This document shows, one piece after another, positions 1 to 10,832 of a stretch of DNA of 64,000 bases (positions are counted from its first letter, which is position 1; each line of letters starts with the position of its first letter). Position numbers and translations under genes: made by a program. The notes beneath the pieces were generated by a model. That model saw only the letters and a list, made by a program, of their open reading frames with translations, was not told the origin of the DNA and searched no databases. The stretch is from positions 248,001 through 312,000 of the forward strand of contig RBKR01000012.1 in NCBI GenBank assembly GCA_004835665.1. Reading direction: 5' to 3'. This DNA is from Phoma sp. XZ068. Taxonomy: Eukaryota; Ascomycota; Dothideomycetes; Pleosporales; Didymellaceae.

Positions 1-471
1 TCGCGAGGTTACGAAAAAATTGTGAGCGAACTGCGCTTCCTGACTAACACGAATGACGAAGCTCAGGATATAACCATCTATGATCCAGACTACGACGAGG
101 AACTGGCTTGTACTCCTTTGAGCGTAAAGGATCATATCAAGCAGGAATCGCTCGAACTCAAACGCCAAAAGTCAAGCATTACCATTCTCGAAGATGAAAA
201 AGGCCGTCAGGTGTTCCAGGGCGATACACAGACGATGGCAGAGTTGTTCAAGAGGTTTCGAGAAAGTGAACTCCTTCACCTTGTCGACTGGGAATGGGAG
301 GGTTTGCGGTTGAGCAAGTCCAATGGCCTACTGTGGTCGCTGAGCCCTGAAACCCAAAGTACTTTAATGAATGTTGAATATCGACTCAGGCAATCCGCAA
401 AAGAAGGGGGAGCAGAGATCTGCGTGGATAGGCTAGAAGATAGAGCACGGGATCGTTCCGATGGCAAGTAA
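1..471 (+). CDS. 3' end of a gene of unknown function (partial)
   Basis: The frame is open from the first base of the window to a TAA at 469-471, so only the C-terminal ~156 residues are present and the start lies outside. The piece is charged and hydrophilic (many D, E, K, R). It has no membrane segment and no motif I recognise. The GTG at 22 is an ordinary Val codon, not a start. Codon use looks coding: the stop comes only after 156 sense codons and other frames are broken. The piece could be the last exon of a larger protein. I am confident it is coding and have no call on function. Confidence 0.55.
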   Translation, partial: SRGYEKIVSELRFLTNTNDEAQDITIYDPDYDEELACTPLSVKDHIKQESLELKRQKSSITILEDEKGRQVFQGDTQTMAELFKRFRESELLHLVDWEWEGLRLSKSNGLLWSLSPETQSTLMNVEYRLRQSAKEGGAEICVDRLEDRARDRSDGK

Positions 472-1451
472 ATGCACTTCGACTAGTTATTAGTGTCAGT
501 TACATACAACATCATGAAAACTAGAAATCTCAACATCCTTTAGGGACCAGTACTGCGTTATGTGGTTGCATCGCTTGATCGTTGCTCAACAGGCAGAGAT
601 AATGAATCTCGTACGCTGTGGCGATCGCTATAGGCTTGCTAAGGTTGAGTGAGAAGCAAACTAAAGATACCCTGAGAAGCGAAAGTAGTGTCTAGCTAAT
701 TTGTGGAGGTGAGAACCAACCAGGAAGTCCAATGATGCAAAGTTGTGTTGCACAGCTCTGTTTGAGGTTGTGTGCAGTTTTTCTATCCATGCACTGCTGC
801 TTTTCATCGCTGACACTGCTGTCGCATTCGAATTTGCTCTCGGCCATAATTAATTGCGCATTCGATAATAAATGAGTATGCCGTATTCACTATTGAACAC
901 ATCCAAGGTCGTGGCGAGTGTTGGCATCACAAGCAATCCGGTTGATGTCAAGAATTCGGGCTCAAAGTCTTGTACACCTGTCGGAGATATCAAAACGTCT
1001 TGTGGGGCAAGTGGCTAGCAACATAAACCTAGGCGATGGCGTGCTGGACACACCATCCCAACCATCGTAACATTTTGACAACTGCTACTTACCTGAGATA
1101 TACTTTTAGTCTGTCTCATACCTTCCAAAGTTGCGTACCGAAAGCTTTGGATTGGCTGCACTGGCCTTGGCTGACATGTCCTGTTCTTTCATTCGCGTGT
1201 TGGTGCAAGCCCGTAGCAGCCACACCAGGGTACGTTGCATGAGCTACGCAACCCCAAAGAACTCTGGGCGTTGCTTAAAGTAGTCTTATGCGGGCTTGAT
1301 GAGCACGACAGAGCAGTGCGTGTATTGCAACATGTCCAAAATTTCCGCCCTCACTGCGTGCCTGAACGTGTGCCCGATATGCCGAAACTGCATATAAGTC
1401 TCGATCCGAGACTTTGTCTTTGCCAGTACAGCTCTTTGAAATCAATCCAAG
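472..1451. other. Intergenic region with a possible TATA box for the permease
   Basis: About 980 bases without a convincing gene; the short ORFs at 1036-1242 and 1235-1462 have no recognisable features. A TATA-like catataag lies at about 1390-1397, some 60 bases before the ATG at 1452. That distance is plausible for a fungal core promoter. No repeat or RNA gene was seen. Confidence 0.35.
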
Positions 1452-3319
1452 ATGGTTCGTGAAGCCGGCAGCGACCGCGACTCGGACATCGAGCATACAA
1501 CGATTGATCCGGTCTCGAAACAGATCGTTTCTGAGTACCCCAGCTCCGACGACGTCTCGAAGACATTGAAGAAACCGGAATACAACAACAGAGATGCTTT
1601 CATCGGTGGTGGCTCTCTTGAATCATATGAGCCAATTGCGGAATATGAGGGTCGGCACCGCTACGACCCTAAGGCCCAGTGGACGGAGGCAGAAGAGAAG
1701 AAGCTCGTGAGGAAACTGGACTACCGCATCTGTTCCTGGGTGTGTCTGATGTTCTTTGGTAAGTGATGAGATACCATATCCAGAACATGCTCGCTGACTC
1801 AATGCAAGCGTTGCAACTTGATAGAGGCAACATCTCACAAGCGCTTTCGGATAACATGCTGAAGGACTTGGGCTTGTCAACAAACCAGTACAACTACGGC
1901 ATGATGATCTTCTATCTGTGCTTCCTGTCTGCAGAGGTCCCATCGCAGATGATCTCGAAGAAGCTTGGCCCTGATGTCTGGATACCCATCCAGATGGTCA
2001 CGTGGAGTGTCATCGGTATATGCCAGGCCTTCATCACTGGCGAGAAGAGTTTCTACGCCACACGCGCGCTGCTTGGTCTTGTCGAAGGTGGGTTCATCCC
2101 AGATGCAATCCTGTACCTCAGTTACTTCTACAAAAACACCGAGATGCCGGTCCGCATGAGTTACTTCTACTGCTCATCCAACGGCACATTCATCGTCGCC
2201 GCGTTCCTGGCCTTTGGTATCCTCCATATGCGCGATACAGGAGGTTGGGAAGGCTGGGTAAGTCGTTCTTTAATCCCTTCTCCAAACTCTCAAACTAAGA
2301 CACAATGTAGAGGTGGCTCTTCGCGCTTGAGGGTGCGTTGACTGCGATCATTGGCGTGCTATCCTGGTTCTATCTTCCACCAAGTCCAACGCAGACTGCT
2401 AGTTGGTTTAGAGGAAAAAATGGTTGGTTCACTGAGCGAGAAGAGATTATCATGGTGAATCGCGTGCTGAGGGACGACCCTGCCAAGGTACGGTCACTTG
2501 CGTGTTCTTGCGTGTTTTGATGCTGACGATTTGCCTAGGGTGGGATGCACAACCGCCAAGGTCTGACCCTCAAGTTGTTGTGGAACTCTCTAATGGACTA
2601 CGACCTTTGGCCGATGTATCTCATTAGCTTCACAATGTTGATTCCGACAAACCCCGTGAACGCTTACTTGACCCTGAGCTTGCGTAATCACGGCTTCGAC
2701 ACCTTCCAAACCAACCTGTTGACGATTCCCGCATACGTGCTATTCTTGATCCAGCTGCTGTTCTGGACTAGGGTCTCTGAGTGGATCAACAATCGAATGG
2801 CCATTGTGCTGTTCTATTCCTTCTGGTGTTTGCCTCTCTTACTAGCCCTGGAGCTGCTACCAGGCAATGCCAGCCCTTGGTCATGGTACACGGTCACCAT
2901 TCTGCTGATTGGCTTCCCATATATCCACTCCATTATGGGTGAGTAATTCTTACCGTTTCTTGTCAGTACCTAGTCTAACGCGTGTGATAGTCAGTCTCGT
3001 CTCTCGGAACTCTGGCTCAGTGCGGACTCGCACAATTGGCAGTGCGATGTACAACATGATTTGCCAAGCTAGCTCTGTCATTGCATCGCAGATCTATCGT
3101 GACGATGACAAGCCATTATATCGTCGCGGAAACAAAGTCCTCTTAGGGATCGTCGCTTGGAACGTAGTGATGACGATCTTCGTGAAGGGATACTTCATGT
3201 GGAGGAACAAGTCGAGGGATCGTGTTTGGAGCGAGATGACAGTGGAACAGAAGGACCACTACATCAAGACAACAAAGGACGAGGGTAACAAGAGGTTGGA
3301 CTTCCGCTTCGCGCATTAG
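1452..3319 (+). CDS. MFS transporter, allantoate permease (DAL5) / anion:cation symporter family
   Basis: Five exons are read as 1452-1758, 1809-2257, 2311-2487, 2539-2938 and 2991-3319, giving about 553 residues, normal for this family. The first ~100 residues are a hydrophilic cytosolic tail. TM1 is followed by LDRGNISQAL, close to the (F/L)LDR(G/A)N(I/L)(G/S)NA signature of DAL5-type carriers. The second exon holds TM2-TM5 with a GLVEGGFIPD stretch like the family's G-x-x-E-(A/G) helix. The fourth and fifth exons hold the second six-helix half, and the protein ends in a basic C-terminal tail. Introns are 50-53 nt with GTAAGT, GTACGG or GTGAGT donors. Family members import allantoate, ureidosuccinate, nicotinate, pantothenate, biotin or dipeptides at the plasma membrane. 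The substrate cannot be read from sequence. Confidence 0.88.
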
Positions 3320-3808
3320 ATGCAGCTGACGATGGCTGTATGCAAGGCAGAATTTTCTCTGTCGGTGGTACTCGGTGAAACTGTGCCTGAATTCGTGATT
3401 GAGCTGCATAGAAAAATTTGCATCCTCATGTTGTTCCATGGTGTTCTGCTTCTTGCACATGCGATCGCTGCTCTGTAATCATCGCGCTCAATTCGGGGCA
3501 CTGGGCCGAGATAAGTCCTTTTATCGCCGCAACGGCGAGTAGTTGGCCGATGAATGGTTGCGGCTGGACTTTGCAAGACCTCGGCTGCAGCTACCCGGAG
3601 CGCTGTGGTGGGGTCGGCGGTGAGCCCTGACAGGCAAATCCCCGCGATGATGTCACGTTGCCATTAGATCGTGAAGCATCCATTTTTCAACATAAAACAC
3701 CTCGCAGACCTCTTTGAAATGGTATCATACTTCTAACCACATCGACCTCCATTATACCCAATCATTATACCCAATCAAGAACACCAACACGCTCACCCAC
3801 TAAGCAAC
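3320..3808. other. Intergenic region, nothing recognised
   Basis: 489 bases between the permease and the DJ-1-like gene. The last 100 bases before the ATG at 3809 are A/C/T-rich with few G (ccaatcattatacccaatca type), typical of a fungal 5' leader. A tandem tatacccaatca occurs at about 3754-3777. No RNA gene or ORF worth calling. Confidence 0.3.
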
Positions 3809-4495
3809 ATGGCACCCAAGATCCTCTTCGTTCTCACCTCCCACAACAAGCTTGGCAACCTCGACAAGCCTACCGGATGGTACTTGCCAGAGTTGGCCCA
3901 CCCCTACCACGTTCTGCACGGCAAGGCCGAGATCACAGTTGCGTCGCCAAAGGGCGGCGAGTCTCCTCTTGACCCAGCATCCGTCGAGGCCGCTAAGGAC
4001 GATGTTTCCGTCAACTTCTTGAAGAACAACGAGTCGGTCTGGAAGAACACACAGAAGCTGGAGCAGTTCCTCGGGAAATCAAATGAATTCGACGCAATCT
4101 TCTACGTCGGTGGCCACGGCCCCATGTACGACCTTGTCGACAGCCCCACATCTCAGCAGTTGATCCGCGAGTTCTGGGAGGCTGGTAAGATCGTTTCAGC
4201 AGTCTGCCACGCACCTGCAGTCTTCTACAACGTCAAGCTCTCAGATGGCAGCTTCTTGGTTGCCGGTAAGGAAGTCACAGCATTCACAAACGAAGAGGAG
4301 GAGCAGGCTGGCCTGACAAAGGTTGTACCTTTCCTTCCCGAGGATGCCCTGCAGAAGTCGTCTGGAGGCCACTTCGTCAAGGCCGACCAGCCCTGGGCTG
4401 AGAAGCTCGTCGTCTCTGGACGTCTGATTACCGGTCAGAACCCAGCCAGTGCGACCGCTGTTGGAGAGGCCATTGCGAAGGCATTGGGAATCTAA
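3809..4495 (+). CDS. DJ-1/PfpI superfamily protein, Hsp31-like class I glutamine amidotransferase fold
   Basis: Intronless, 228 residues, about the length of yeast Hsp31 (237). The catalytic elements are visible: acidic residue E28 in PELAHPY, GGHGPMYD near residue 101, and the nucleophile elbow AVCHAP with C133 followed by H134. Near the C-terminus, TGQNPASA matches the TGxNPxSA segment of Hsp31 proteins. Family members act as methylglyoxalase III (glyoxalase without glutathione), chaperone or stress protein in the cytosol. Which activity applies here is inferred. The ATG at 3809 follows a pyrimidine/A-rich leader and matches the family start (MAPK-). No signal peptide. Confidence 0.9.
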   Translation: MAPKILFVLTSHNKLGNLDKPTGWYLPELAHPYHVLHGKAEITVASPKGGESPLDPASVEAAKDDVSVNFLKNNESVWKNTQKLEQFLGKSNEFDAIFYVGGHGPMYDLVDSPTSQQLIREFWEAGKIVSAVCHAPAVFYNVKLSDGSFLVAGKEVTAFTNEEEEQAGLTKVVPFLPEDALQKSSGGHFVKADQPWAEKLVVSGRLITGQNPASATAVGEAIAKALGI

Positions 4496-4921
4496 ATGTA
4501 ATAATTAAGTTGAAAATGAATAGACAAAAGTCTCACTTCACTACAACAGAAATTCTTTGTCAAGTGTATTCTGAATGTGCTTGAAAACGAAGTGTTCTGA
4601 CATTAACAAATAACATGGCTCCTTCTTGACCTTGGCATCACTGCACCTTCCCTTTCACCATGTTCGAGCACGTGCTTAAAGGAATGTCTTCGAAGCGCGT
4701 CACGCCGTATCTGCCTTCACTCTCACTTTGGTAGTACCGCGAATGTGTGTACCCGTTTGGCGTCACCAAGCTTTGCTGCCTGGAGCAAGCCTTTCATTGG
4801 CCAACCACTCCAGGACCACAGGACGAGGGAAGGTACATCAACAAGCACGTCTTCTAACCTCACCGTTGACGCTGCTTGCTCAAATTCTCCGCCACTGCCA
4901 TTCTACACGGCAGGTGCAGCT

Positions 4922-6453
4922 ATGGCGCCCGAACATGTCAATCGGTATGCTCTCTTTCGCGAAGGGGATGAAAATGCTCCAGCGCCTCCCCCAAATGAAG
5001 ATCCATCCAAAAGTCCATTCCTCAATCAGGTCTCAGACAATCCTCAACCGTGGCAAGACGTCAAGAAGCGCGGTACTCCTCCAGTGCAAGCCGCCGCATT
5101 GTCAACTCGAACCCTCATCATCAGAGCTGCTCAGAGGCCGCTTCATCGCCAAAGTTCAAGCACACAGGCACGCACGCGAGCAACATCGAGCGCAACAACA
5201 ACGAGCGACAAGCCCTACGACCCGCACGAGAATTGGTGTGGCGTCTGCAACATCAAGTTTCCCACCAAGACTGCACTCCAGAGCCATGTGAAGCAGACAC
5301 CAGACCACAAACACTACTGCAACCTTTGCGTGCGTGTCTTTAAGGACCGCAACGGTCTCAAAAACCACGTCGATAACACAAGAGGCCACGAAACCTTCTG
5401 CAACATGTGTCTCAGCGCGTTCAAAGACGAATGGGGACTCAAGAATCATTTCGAGAACAACTACCAAGTCGATCATCGATTTGTATGTTTGACGTGTCTA
5501 CTAGGATTTCACAGTCAGATGGAGCTAGACAGGCATCTGAATTCAGCGAAGAAGCATACTTGGTGTCTGACGTGCCATCGTCCCTTCAGCTCTCAAAATG
5601 AGCGCGATAAGCATTGGAGATCGACCAAAGGTGAGTGCTTCCAAGGCAACACATACAAATTTTGAGATACTAACTCCATATTCTAGCTCACAAGCACTGC
5701 CTGCAGGTTGGGTGCGACTTCGATGGACCAGATGTCGCGGCCCTAGAAGCGCACTACGAATGTGACCACTTTAGGTGCGATGGTTGCAAGCGCATCTTTC
5801 CGAGTCAGACCAAATTGTTCCAGCACCAGGAAGACTGTAACTTACCGGTCGCATGCCCACAATGCAAAGGACCATGCGCAGGCCAAGGTGGGCTTGCTCG
5901 TCACTTGCAGCAATGCTTTGCGTGTGATCAGTGCGATTATCATACCCAACACGAGGGAAATCTACACGTTGTGAGTGTCTATGCTATCGATTTTGCGCTC
6001 TAACAGTCATCCTGACAACAAATGCAGCATATGACAAAGCACGTAGTCGCTGCAATTCCGTGCTGGGGCTGCAGCCTACCCATGTGCACGTTCTCGAGCC
6101 TTATTAAGCACCTTGAATCTGGCGCGTGCCCCAAGTTTCACAATTCGTTATCTTTGCTCCAGGCACTCGGCGAATGGTGGTATTCCCCACTATTCATGGA
6201 CCTGGACATTCATGCACAGATTCGCACTGGCCGCATCAACGTCGGTGAAGTGAGCGAGTGGATGCACAATGGAATCCTCATGCCTTTCATTTGTCGCGCC
6301 GAAGGCTGCAAGAAAACTTTCGGTCATCTTAGCTCATTAGTGCTACACTTGGAAAGCCAAGAATGCGAGTGGGGTATCGAACGGCTGAATGCTCCAGCCT
6401 TAGAGACATTGTTCAAGGGTGTGTGCCTGAGAAGGGATCGCGCGCACAACTAG
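4922..6453 (+). CDS. Multi-finger C2H2-type zinc finger protein
   Basis: Three exons (4922-5630, 5687-5970, 6028-6453) with GTGAGT donors and 56-57 nt introns give about 472 residues. After a ~90-residue low-complexity N-terminus come at least eight C-x2-C-x12-H type units: residues from WCGVC, HYCNLC, TFCNMC, FVCLTC, TWCLTC, FRCDGC, then ACPQC and ACDQC. A tail contains another CxxxxC-H unit (FICRAEGC). Finger spacing is irregular and some final His ligands are degenerate, so RNA or protein binding is as possible as DNA binding. An in-frame ATG at 4745 would add 59 residues. I prefer 4922 because the protein there begins MAPEHVNRY in a better start context. Function unknown, family call firm. 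Confidence 0.8.
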
Positions 6454-7180
6454 GTAGCGCACGCAGAAAAGCGTAAGATGAGTGGTTTCAAAGTAGAACT
6501 GTCTCTGTAATACTTATGGGTGCCACCGAAACTTTTTCTGTCAAGTAACAACTGTGCCCATGAGGTAAGCATACTATGGCGAAATCCCAGGCCCTGAAGG
6601 CAGTAATGACCTCAGTATTCTATCGAATTCTTGAGATACAAGTCAGCTCTGTTAGTTTCATCTCACAAATTCTTCAAAGAGCTTGACTCTTTGTTGTTTT
6701 GCTTGTTCTCCAACTCACATCAAGCGTCTTTGGTTGTCGCTGCCCATAAATAAACAAACCCTCTTCATTGTTCGCACTCAACACAAGTCTTACAAGCTCT
6801 AGCCTGGGATAATAGGATTGGTCTCTATACCGGCCGCATAACTTGTCTGTGTAGCACTAGGGGGTGTGATTCTGACTGTGTTGCTGCGACCTCCGTGTAT
6901 AGAGCTCTCTTTTTCATCATTCACCTCTAATTTGCCACCAATATCGGTACTGGGTTCTCCGATACTCTTATATACACTAGTATTGCACCCCTGATAACTT
7001 CAAGTGCCGGTGCACCATCACACTCACCATCACCCTCGCCTGAGGCATCACCCTAGAATACTTCCAGGGCATTCGCACGTGATCCTACCGCGCCCGCATG
7101 TACTTCTACCGATTAGCCTCTATTAGACTCCCTAAATAATTCCACCACCATCGATAAGCGCCACTCACGCGTCCTTCAGG
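6454..7180. other. Intergenic region, nothing recognised
   Basis: 727 bases between the zinc finger gene and the coiled-coil pseudogene. The sequence is stop-rich in all frames and C/T-rich on the plus strand toward 7180, as expected for an upstream leader. No RNA gene or repeat seen. Confidence 0.3.
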
Positions 7181-8796
7181 ATGAAGCTGGAGCAGTCAGC
7201 CCATCTGACTTTACGGCTGACCATGCTCTTCACGCTCTCAGCTCTGCTCCCTTCCTCGCGCAACTTTCTCGCTTTCTTCAATACTCCTCTTGACAACCTT
7301 AGCTCATTCCATGTGGTCTTCAGTATCCTTCATGGCATATCCTTTGACCTTCTGAGCTTTTTCCGGTTGAATCTGCGGCTGCTTAGTGCAGTGCCTCTCG
7401 GCATATTCACGCTATGCTTCATACTCCTCCCGAAAACTGTGCGTAAGGACCAAGTTCTCGATCGAATTAATCAGAGCGTCCATACGATGCTAGTAGACTC
7501 GTATGAAGCTGGCTGCCAGATTGAACTCGGCTACCTAGCTCTACCACCACGCCTTGCAGCAGTCGAGGCCGCTATACTATGTCTTTGCAACTTGGTGAAA
7601 ATCACTTCGGAGCAAAAGTCGCACGCGACCTACCGATCTGGTAATCGGAGAGAGTTTGCAAGCAATAGAATCACAAAGTTTCTCCGTCGTCGCCAGCTGA
7701 AGTGCGCAAAAGGCTGCATTGCGGCTCTCACGCTCAAAGCCGCCCAGGACGTGGAGACCATCACGAAACTGACTGCTGATCTGAAAATCAGCAGCAAACA
7801 GCAAGTTCTAAGCAACGAGCAATATATACAGCTCAAAGAGTAGCTCGATGCATCCCTCGAGAAGTGTGAAAGGTAACAAAAGAACCTTAACGCACAGAGT
7901 GGGGAGAACGTTATTCTGCGCCAGCAGCTCGAAGCCGTTACAGCCAAACCGGCCACATTCGAAACGTCAATGCGTTAGATCAAAATAGCAGAGTTTTTGC
8001 AAAAAAAACTGCAAACGAAAATGAGCAGCAGCAAGGTACGTTTGAACAGGCACAATTACAGCCCACGCCACGCACTGACAGCAGCGCAACAGAACAAATG
8101 GTCCAGCTTCAGAACCGTAACCGCGACATACAACAGGGAATGATCGAGCTTCGAGAAGGCAGCTAAAAGCTTCATCGACAGAATGCTGAGAAGGTTTCGG
8201 CATTGCAAGAGGACCATGCGATGGTACTTGTGGACAGAGACAACATGATTGCCCACCTTCGCAATCAAATCGCCAAACTCAAGGCCCAGAACGACGAAGA
8301 GACAGCCGCCCTTCGAGCTCAGATCACCAACACTCAGACCAGGAAGAATGCTAAGATCGATATTCTTCGCAAAGGAACTGCTTCGCTGTCACTACGACAC
8401 AGCGTGCAGCTCGAGGCTGCATCGAAAAAGAAGTCCGACACCCAAGAGGTGTCAGCTCTACAGGAGAAAATTGTCTTGCAGTCCAAAGAACATGAGGAAG
8501 AAGTCGCACGCCCGGCGAAGCAACTTAACAGCGCGACACAGCTCCTCAACATTTCTCATGCAGAGCTTGGAGACATCGTAAATGAATGGGTACAAACCTA
8601 CCAAGCTATTGGAGACTCGAACTGTTATTGGGTAAGTATCAGTCGCAGGTTTGGAAAAGACAAGTTTGACTGCGATGGGCAATCAGCCAAGGAAACGTTG
8701 ACGACTCCAGCCCGTATCAAGCGCAGGACCAACGACGACCATAAGCACGGACCGAAAAAATACGACAGTTGCAGGAAGGGGTCTTGGAAGGAGTAG
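7181..8796 (+). pseudogene. Decayed membrane-anchored coiled-coil protein gene
   Basis: From the ATG at 7181 the frame encodes two hydrophobic blocks (about residues 8-33 and 45-85), then a long Q/E/K/L-rich segment of coiled-coil character. The coding sense is interrupted by TAG at 7841-7843, TAA at 7874-7876 and TAG at 7976-7978. It then shifts frame at an 8-A run (8001-8008) and hits TAA at 8164-8166. It continues as coiled coil from 8167 to about 8630 and ends at 8796. Each of the four stops sits where a Gln codon would fit the heptad-rich context, as if CAG or CAA became TAG or TAA. That is C-to-T in a CpA context, the pattern of repeat-induced point mutation. The sequence between the stops is still coding-like, so decay is recent. 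The original function is unknown. A very intron-rich gene is an alternative, but no paired splice sites remove all the stops. Confidence 0.6.
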
Positions 8797-8979
8797 GTGG
8801 ACTCGATGATGCATAGTGGCGGACGGGGAGCGCACAGGGTAGTGAGAAACAGGAGATAGAGGGAAGAGCGAACATGCATTGCGTTCTGTTTCGAACTTGG
8901 CTATATCTAGCAAGTCGTGCTTCGGCATAGTAAGGCGCAAATCGCAGTCATCGTTGAAGATGTGTGACCCTGTAAGTAC

Positions 8980-10832
8980 TTAAAGAGCACGGTCAACTGC
9001 CGTGATACTCGACTTGTTCCCATGCTCTTCGCCTTCGATATGCGCACTGTTGACCTGTTTCTCCACAGCCTTGACTGCCTGGTCTGCAAGAGCCTTGTCT
9101 TCGAACACTGTAGTCTCGTTAGCAAACCTCTCTCTACACAACATTTGTGCCATGACTTACAGAAAGTGAGCTCCTCCAATGTGCGGTTGTAAGTCTCCGG
9201 GTACATGAAGTACACGAATGAGAACTCGAAAAAGATCCACCCGCAGTAGATAGCGAAGTACTTCCAACCCAACGCCTTCATCGCAATGGGATTCACGTTG
9301 ATGGAGAAGAACCCGCCCAACTTGCCGAAAATCTGCTCGAAACCGATACCCATGGATCGTTGCGCGTACGGGAATAGTTCGATGAGGTAGGTGTACGTGA
9401 GCGAGTTGTTTCCGATGTTATAGCAAGGCGAGTATCCGAAGTAGAAGAATAGCGCGGCGTATTGGGCGGACCTGTTAATATATGAATGATCTTTTGCGTG
9501 CGCGAGGCGCTGGAAACAAATCGTCATGCTCATGAAGACCATCGTCATCGAGCCAGCGGAGAGCATGAACATCCAGCGGCGGCGGAAGCGCGTTACGATC
9601 AGCGCAATGACCGTGGCGTTCGCGAAACCCCAGCACTGGTTGGCGATGTTGATGCGTGTTTTGGCATAGTCGCTCGTGTATCCGATGAGGGGAAAAAGCA
9701 GGTTTTGGTAGTATGAAAGCAGGGTGTTGCCGCTCATTTGGGTGAAGATGCCAAGGAAACCGGCGATGAGAGCACGACGGCGCATACCAGCGGTTTTGAA
9801 GAGGTCCAGCCAGGTTTGGTTCGAGTGCTCCAGTTCAATTCTGATAGTGGAGCGGATTTGGGCCATCTCTGCCTGGACGAGGAGAGAGTTTGGGTCACCT
9901 TCGGCGTGATATTTTGTAAGGATGGCAAAAGCCTCATCGTCACGGTCTTTGCTGATTAGCCAACGGGGGCTTTCCGGGAGGAGGAATACAGTGCATATTT
10001 GTAGCACGGACGGTACGATTTGGAGCAGAGATGGGAGACGCCAACTCCAGTCCCCAGCAATGCCTGTAGTTCGAATGGCAATGGCTGCAGCCAATATCGA
10101 CCCCAGGTAGTACGAGGAGTTGAAGAGTGACGTGAGGACTGCACGCTCCTTAGGGTAGCCGAGTTCTCCAATAAGTGCAGACCCTGATATGATGGCGAAG
10201 AGGATGCCGACACCGAGGAGCATACGAGAAATGATATACATTCCAACTATACGTAGTGTCAGTATGGGTACCAGTATATCTTGGGAAATCGGCGCGGTGC
10301 GCTTACTATGCTGAGAGAAACCTTGGAGCAACGCCCCAATAACCATAATGATAGAGCCAATCATGATAGACCAACGTCTACCGTATCTTTGGCTGATCCA
10401 CGGAGCGATAGGCACTGCAATAATGGACCCAAGCTGGTAACAAGACGAGATGAAGCCAAGAATCCCTGGTTCAATGTCCCACTGTAGCTTGCCTTTGCTG
10501 TTGAGGGACTGGTAGCCGTCGCCGAAGTCTATAGATGTCAGTCATGCGCAGTGAGATTAGAGGCTGGGGCATTTCACATTTGTTGAATGGCTGTGAGAAT
10601 TGCAGAGTGCCAATCAACTGCGAGTCGAAACCGGATGTCATCTCTACCCCCATGCAGCACAGAAATAACCAGACGTACATCAGACGGAGGTTAGGTTTTT
10701 TGTACCATGGCACCTTGACCCTTCGTTAGTGCAAGTAGTAACAATCAAATATGCCTAATATACCTTATCTTCCGCAACCATACGGGTGATGATCGGGTCG
10801 GAAGTGCCATCTTGAACCTTGAGAATAGCCAT
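8980..10832 (-). CDS. MFS sugar (hexose/lactose-type) transporter
   Basis: Five exons on the minus strand (10832-10764, 10713-10578, 10528-10307, 10246-9161, 9107-8980) give about 546 residues and 12 helices. The first exon is only 23 codons and ends at a GTATAT donor. Its intron has a CACTAAC branch site, and the next exon enters at VPWYKKPNLRL, so the apparent Met at 10713 is not the true start. Sugar-porter marks: GFDSQLIG in TM1, RYGRR in loop 2-3, PESPRW after TM6, and PETYNRTLEEL at the end, the last degenerate against the usual PETKG(R/L)TLEE. The C-terminal exon is a hydrophilic tail ending DRAL. The plasma-membrane role is a family inference. Fungal members of this lactose-permease-like group carry various mono- and disaccharides. 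Confidence 0.88.
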
